A DNA stretch of 18,205 bases from Clostridia bacterium. GTDB taxonomy: Bacteria; Bacillota; Clostridia; Christensenellales; UBA1242. Position numbers and translations under genes: made by a program. Positions 15,370 through 18,205 of the stretch are shown here, in pieces. The notes below the pieces were generated by a model. That model made no database searches, had not been told where the DNA came from, and saw only the letters and a program-made list of their open reading frames with translations. The stretch lies in assembly GCA_900766395.1 (NCBI GenBank), contig CAAFWB010000117.1, forward strand, positions 1 to 18,205. Direction: 5' to 3'. Position 1 is the stretch's first letter, and every line of letters starts with the position of its first letter.

Positions 15370-16050
15370 ATGCAAAATCAAAGAACAGAAATTTTAATCG
15401 GCGAAAATGGTGTCAAAACTTTATCTCAAAAATCAGTTTTGATTGTTGGAGTTGGTGGAGTTGGCGGATATGTTTGCGAAATGCTCGCAAGATGCGGGGT
15501 CGGAAGGCTCACGCTCGTTGATTTTGACAAGGTTGACATAACCAATATAAATCGTCAAATTGTTGCGCTTCATTCCACAGTTGGGCAAAACAAAGTTGAA
15601 GCTATCAAAACTCGAATACATGACATAAATCCAAACATTGAGGTCACTGCAATTTGTCAAAAAATTTCGAGCGAAAATATTGAGAAAATTCTTTCGAAAA
15701 AATTTGATTTTGTGGTTGATGCAATTGATGATGTTGAAAACAAAATTTTGCTGATAAAAACTTGTCAGGATAAAGGCTTGAGACTTGTTTGTGCGTTGGG
15801 TAGCGGAAATCGTTTTGCAATTCCAAAATTTGAAGTTGTTGATATTTCAAAAACCGAAAACGATGGTCTTGCAAAAAAAATTCGGTTGGGACTGAGGCGT
15901 CTTGGAATAAATCACCAAACTGTTGTATATTCAAAACAAGACAGAGTTAAAACTGACACGACAACAATCGGCAGCATATCATATTTTCCCGCAATGTGTG
16001 GGTGTGTGATTGCAGGATTTGTAATTAATTCTTTGTTGGAGGAAAAATGA
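15370..16050 (+). CDS. tcdA: tRNA threonylcarbamoyladenosine dehydratase TcdA (YgdL/YrvM)
   Basis: ThiF/E1-like enzyme that uses ATP to cyclise t6A37 in tRNA to ct6A. Visible: RTEILIGENG at the N terminus, the nucleotide-binding VLIVGVGGVGGYVCEMLARC (23-42), LVDFDKVDITNINRQIVALH with D51/D53 and N61-R62-Q63, KTRIHDINPNIEV, FVVDAIDDVENK (115-125) and ALGSGNRF (142-149). The start at 15370 follows TAGGAG (15360-15365) and gives 226 aa; E. coli TcdA is about 40 residues longer at the C terminus. It is distinguished from ThiF/MoeB by the RxExLIG start and DAIDD motif, and it lacks the CxxC zinc pairs of MoeB. It begins 7 nt after hslU and overlaps the next gene by 4 nt. Confidence 0.88.
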   Translation: MQNQRTEILIGENGVKTLSQKSVLIVGVGGVGGYVCEMLARCGVGRLTLVDFDKVDITNINRQIVALHSTVGQNKVEAIKTRIHDINPNIEVTAICQKISSENIEKILSKKFDFVVDAIDDVENKILLIKTCQDKGLRLVCALGSGNRFAIPKFEVVDISKTENDGLAKKIRLGLRRLGINHQTVVYSKQDRVKTDTTTIGSISYFPAMCGCVIAGFVINSLLEEK

Positions 16051-16550
16051 AAACACAAAATTTGAGTTGCGAAGCAAAAGTTGAAATTATTTCAAAAAAG
16101 AACGCAATTTTGCTTGTTGACAAAAAAGATGTCACGGACGAATCAATTGAATTTAAGTATAACGATAATGTTGCAACACTCGTTGCAAAAAATACAGTAA
16201 ATGCAAAAATGGGAGATATTGTAAAACTCAATATCCAAAAGAAAAGCCTTGATTTATTTATCAAAATAATGTATTTTGCACCACTTGTATTTTTGCTTGC
16301 AGGCTTTTTGTTTGCGCTCAAATTTTCGTCAGTCATCTATCAACTTGTTTTTGCCGCAAGTTTATTTCTTGTTGGAACATTGATTTCTCTCATTGTGATT
16401 GGCATTCTTGGAGCGATTAACAAACCAAAATTTGAGGTTGTTGAAGTGATAAAATCTGCTCAAATTGAGAAAACTGAAAATGTGGAGATGGCAACAGAGG
16501 AAGTCAAAGACGAAAGCGAACAGGTTGCTGTCGAGAAAATTTGGAGGTGA
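16047..16550 (+). CDS. RseC/MucC-like two-helix membrane protein lacking the Cys cluster
   Basis: 167 aa. An N-terminal soluble beta-rich part (1-65) is followed by two strong transmembrane stretches (about 70-90 and 97-121) and an acidic, lysine-mixed C-terminal tail (about 128-167). The segment MGDIVKLNIQKKSLDLFIKI, then MYFAPLVFLLAGFLFA, resembles the RseC family (SoxR-reducing system/Rnf-associated), in which VGDxVxL leads into a YxxPL first helix. Typical RseC proteins carry several cysteines before this (ACxxCxxC-like); here there is only C8 and the region reads DKKDVTDESIEFKYND. The assignment is therefore by architecture and short motif similarity, not certain. It starts with an ATGA overlap on tcdA after GGAGG, and its own end provides GGAGGTGA for trxA, so it is tightly placed between tRNA-modification and redox genes. 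Confidence 0.55.
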   Translation: MKTQNLSCEAKVEIISKKNAILLVDKKDVTDESIEFKYNDNVATLVAKNTVNAKMGDIVKLNIQKKSLDLFIKIMYFAPLVFLLAGFLFALKFSSVIYQLVFAASLFLVGTLISLIVIGILGAINKPKFEVVEVIKSAQIEKTENVEMATEEVKDESEQVAVEKIWR

Positions 16551-16553
16551 ATA

Positions 16554-16865
16554 ATGATTAAACACATTGAAAATGAAAACCAATTTAATCAAGAAATTTC
16601 AAAAGGACTCACAATTGTTGACTTTTTTGCAACTTGGTGTGGACCTTGCAGAATGCTTGCACCGATTCTTGACGATGTTTCAGAAACGCGAGATGATGCA
16701 AAATTTTTGAAGGTTGATGTTGACGAGAACTATGACCTTGCAAAAAGTTTTGGAATTATGAGCGTTCCAACAGTTTTGTTTTTCAAAGATGGCAATCTTG
16801 TTGATAAGTCAATTGGACTTATAAATTCAGAAAAAATCAATCAAATTATTGACAAAAACAAATAA
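16554..16865 (+). CDS. trxA: Thioredoxin
   Basis: Small cytoplasmic dithiol/disulfide oxidoreductase that donates electrons to ribonucleotide reductase, methionine sulfoxide reductases and other enzymes. The active site is W28-C29-G30-P31-C32 in VDFFATWCGPCRMLAPIL, the cis-proline is P72 in IMSVPTVLFFKDG, and the buried acidic residue is D23 or its neighbour in IVDFF. At 103 aa it is a plain single-domain thioredoxin without signal peptide. GGAGGTGA at 16543-16550 is an excellent ribosome binding site. It is the last gene of the long comM operon; no hairpin terminator follows, but a new promoter lies between it and iscS. Thioredoxin reductase is not in the window. Confidence 0.95.
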   Translation: MIKHIENENQFNQEISKGLTIVDFFATWCGPCRMLAPILDDVSETRDDAKFLKVDVDENYDLAKSFGIMSVPTVLFFKDGNLVDKSIGLINSEKINQIIDKNK

Positions 16866-16873
16866 TTTCCATC

Positions 16874-16902
16874 TTGACTTGTTGGCGTTTTGGTGCTATC
16901 AT
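16874..16902 (+). promoter_or_regulatory. Promoter of iscS-iscU
   Basis: TTGACT (16874-16879, 5 of 6) and TATCAT (16897-16902, 5 of 6) are separated by exactly 17 nt. Transcription would start near 16909, 22 nt before the iscS ATG at 16931, with AAGGA at 16920-16924 as ribosome binding site. I see no clear operator palindrome and no iscR gene next to it. Confidence 0.7.
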
Positions 16903-16930
16903 ATGGTGAAATTAAAAAAAAGGAACAAAT

Positions 16931-18115
16931 ATGAGAAAAGTATATCTAGATAATGCTGCAACAACTTGTGTTTCGAATGAGGTTATCAATGAAATGATGC
17001 CATGTTTTAACACAATTTATGGCAATCCAAGTTCACTCCATTCATATGGGCGCGAAGCTGCCGGTGTTGTTGACAGAGCAAGAGACAGAATCGCAAAAGC
17101 AATTAATGCAGAGCATTCAAACGAAATCTATTTTACTTCTGGCGGAACAGAAGCAGACAACTGGGCAATCAAAGGCATTGCTCATGCAAACAAAGAAAAG
17201 GGCAAACATATCATCACAAGCCAAATCGAGCATCATGCTGTTTTGGAAGCTTGCAAAGAACTTGAGAGCGAAGGTTTTGAAGTTACATATCTCCCAGTTG
17301 ATGAATATGGAGTTGTTTCAATCGCAGAACTTATGCACAACATCAGAAAAGACACCATTTTGATTTCAATCATGGCTGTTAATAATGAAGTTGGAACAAT
17401 CCAAAACATCAAAGCAATCGGAATGACAGCAAAAGAAAAAAACATCTACTATCATGTTGATGCTGTTCAAGCACTTGGCGCAGTCAAACTTGATGTTCAA
17501 GATATGCAAATTGATGCAATGAGCATCAGTTCACACAAAATTTATGGACCAAAGGGTGTTGGTGCACTCTATATCAGAAATGGAGTAAAAATCAATCCTT
17601 TGATTGCAGGTGGAAACCAAGAACGCAGAAAACGTGGCGGAACACTCAATGTCCCAGCGATTGCAGGATTTGGAAAAGCTTGCGAAATTGCAAACAGAGA
17701 TTTGTTCATTAACGCACAAAAACTCAAAGCAATCAGACATTATTTCGTTCAACAAGTTGAAGAAAAAATCCCTTATATCCATGTTAATGGACATCCATAT
17801 CAAAAAATTCAAGGAACAGTCAATATTTCATTTGAAATGATTGAAGGTGAATCAATTTTGCTTATGCTTGATATGCGCGGAATTTGTGTTTCAACAGGTT
17901 CAGCTTGCACATCTGGAACACTTGAGCCATCTCATGTTCTTAAAGCAATGGGCATTGATGACGAAATCGCTCAAGGTTCAATCAGATTTTCATTCCCAAA
18001 ATCAATTTCAAAAGAAGATGTTGATTATGTCGTTGAAAACTTGGTTGAAGTCGTTGAAAAACTCAGAAGCATTTCACCACTAACAAAAGCAGGGAGGGGA
18101 AAGAAAAATGTATAA
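16931..18115 (+). CDS. iscS: Cysteine desulfurase (IscS/NifS class I)
   Basis: PLP enzyme that takes sulfur from L-cysteine as a persulfide and passes it to IscU and to tRNA-thiolation or other acceptors. Visible: VYLDNAATT (4-12), YGNPSSLHSYGREA, FTSGGTEADNWAIKG (68-82), IEHHAV with the PLP-stacking His101, HVDAVQALGAVKLD, the PLP-lysine K203 in SISSHKIYGPKGVGALYIR, GGNQERRKRGGTLNVPAIAG, and the persulfide cysteine C326 in VSTGSACTSGTLEPSHVL on the long, mobile class I loop. At 394 aa the size is typical; the tail KAGRGKKNV is short and basic. It overlaps iscU by 8 nt. I use iscS rather than nifS because no nitrogen-fixation gene is nearby; the label could equally be nifS. Confidence 0.96.
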   Translation: MRKVYLDNAATTCVSNEVINEMMPCFNTIYGNPSSLHSYGREAAGVVDRARDRIAKAINAEHSNEIYFTSGGTEADNWAIKGIAHANKEKGKHIITSQIEHHAVLEACKELESEGFEVTYLPVDEYGVVSIAELMHNIRKDTILISIMAVNNEVGTIQNIKAIGMTAKEKNIYYHVDAVQALGAVKLDVQDMQIDAMSISSHKIYGPKGVGALYIRNGVKINPLIAGGNQERRKRGGTLNVPAIAGFGKACEIANRDLFINAQKLKAIRHYFVQQVEEKIPYIHVNGHPYQKIQGTVNISFEMIEGESILLMLDMRGICVSTGSACTSGTLEPSHVLKAMGIDDEIAQGSIRFSFPKSISKEDVDYVVENLVEVVEKLRSISPLTKAGRGKKNV

Positions 18116-18205
18116 TAACAAAGTTATGGAAGCATTTACAAACCCAACAAACGCTGGCTCTTTGCGTGGAGCAAACGGCATTGGCAAAGTTGGAAATGCA
18201 AAATG
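18108..18205 (+). CDS. iscU: Fe-S cluster scaffold IscU/NifU N-terminal type, 5' end only
   Basis: Only the first 32 codons are inside the window: MYNNKVMEAFTNPTNAGSLR then GANGIGKVGNAK. This matches the start of IscU/NifU scaffolds (MYSxKVMDHFxNPRNVG...DGxGxVGN), with the usual first ligand cysteine expected right after the right edge. The ATG at 18108 overlaps the iscS stop by 8 nt, and GGGAGGGG at 18091-18098 inside iscS is the ribosome binding site. NAG replaces the common NVG and R/P at the ENPRN position is NPTN. Whether it is a single-domain IscU or a longer NifU cannot be seen. Confidence 0.88.
   Translation, partial: MYNNKVMEAFTNPTNAGSLRGANGIGKVGNAK

Noticed and set aside
1..18205. 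Mobile elements, CRISPR arrays, tRNA/rRNA genes, defence genes
   Set aside because: No transposase, integrase, direct-repeat array, or tRNA/rRNA-like sequence was found on either strand; the longest stretch without a gene (6901-7029) is the rplS promoter and leader.

Overview
The window is an AT-rich, gene-dense bacterial stretch in which every supported gene lies on the + strand. It holds 22 genes: 20 complete, lepA cut off at the left edge, and iscU cut off at the right edge. The gene order (ylxM-ffh-rpsP-khpA-rimM-trmD, then rbgA-rnhB, dprA-topA-trmFO-hslV-hslU) is the Bacillota (Firmicutes) order known from Bacillus subtilis, so I infer a Bacillota member, probably a clostridium-like anaerobe. 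The genus cannot be told. No tRNA, rRNA, CRISPR, insertion sequence, phage or plasmid gene is visible.

Layout. (1) 1-1621: lepA tail and hemW, overlapping. (2) 1622-3889: a possible promoter and hairpin, then ylxM-ffh (signal recognition particle) and rpsP-khpA, closed by a strong intrinsic terminator. (3) 3941-6900: rimM-trmD-rbgA-rnhB-yraN, packed with overlaps or 1-nt gaps (ribosome maturation, tRNA methylation, RNase HII). (4) 6923-7408: a self-contained rplS unit with promoter, structured leader and terminator. (5) 7429-16865: a promoter, then comM-dprA-topA-trmFO-hslV-hslU-tcdA-RseC-like-trxA with no gap larger than 13 nt, which looks like one long operon for DNA uptake/recombination, topology, tRNA modification, proteolysis and redox. 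(6) 16874-end: a clear promoter followed by iscS and the start of iscU (Fe-S cluster assembly and sulfur supply).

Compared with Bacillus, this is a compacted and rejoined form of the superoperon. lepA-hemW is joined directly to ylxM-ffh, with no hrcA-grpE-dnaK after it and no smc-ftsY before it. ylqD, xerC/codV and codY are missing from their usual places. rplS has moved behind yraN with its own promoter.

This is mostly core housekeeping DNA, and I found no convincing new multi-gene system. The points most worth a second look are the rplS leader, whose 5' strand can pair with several alternative partners including the bases just before the start codon; the hairpin before ylxM; the internal terminator before rimM; and a cysteine-poor RseC-like membrane protein between tcdA and trxA, just upstream of iscSU.
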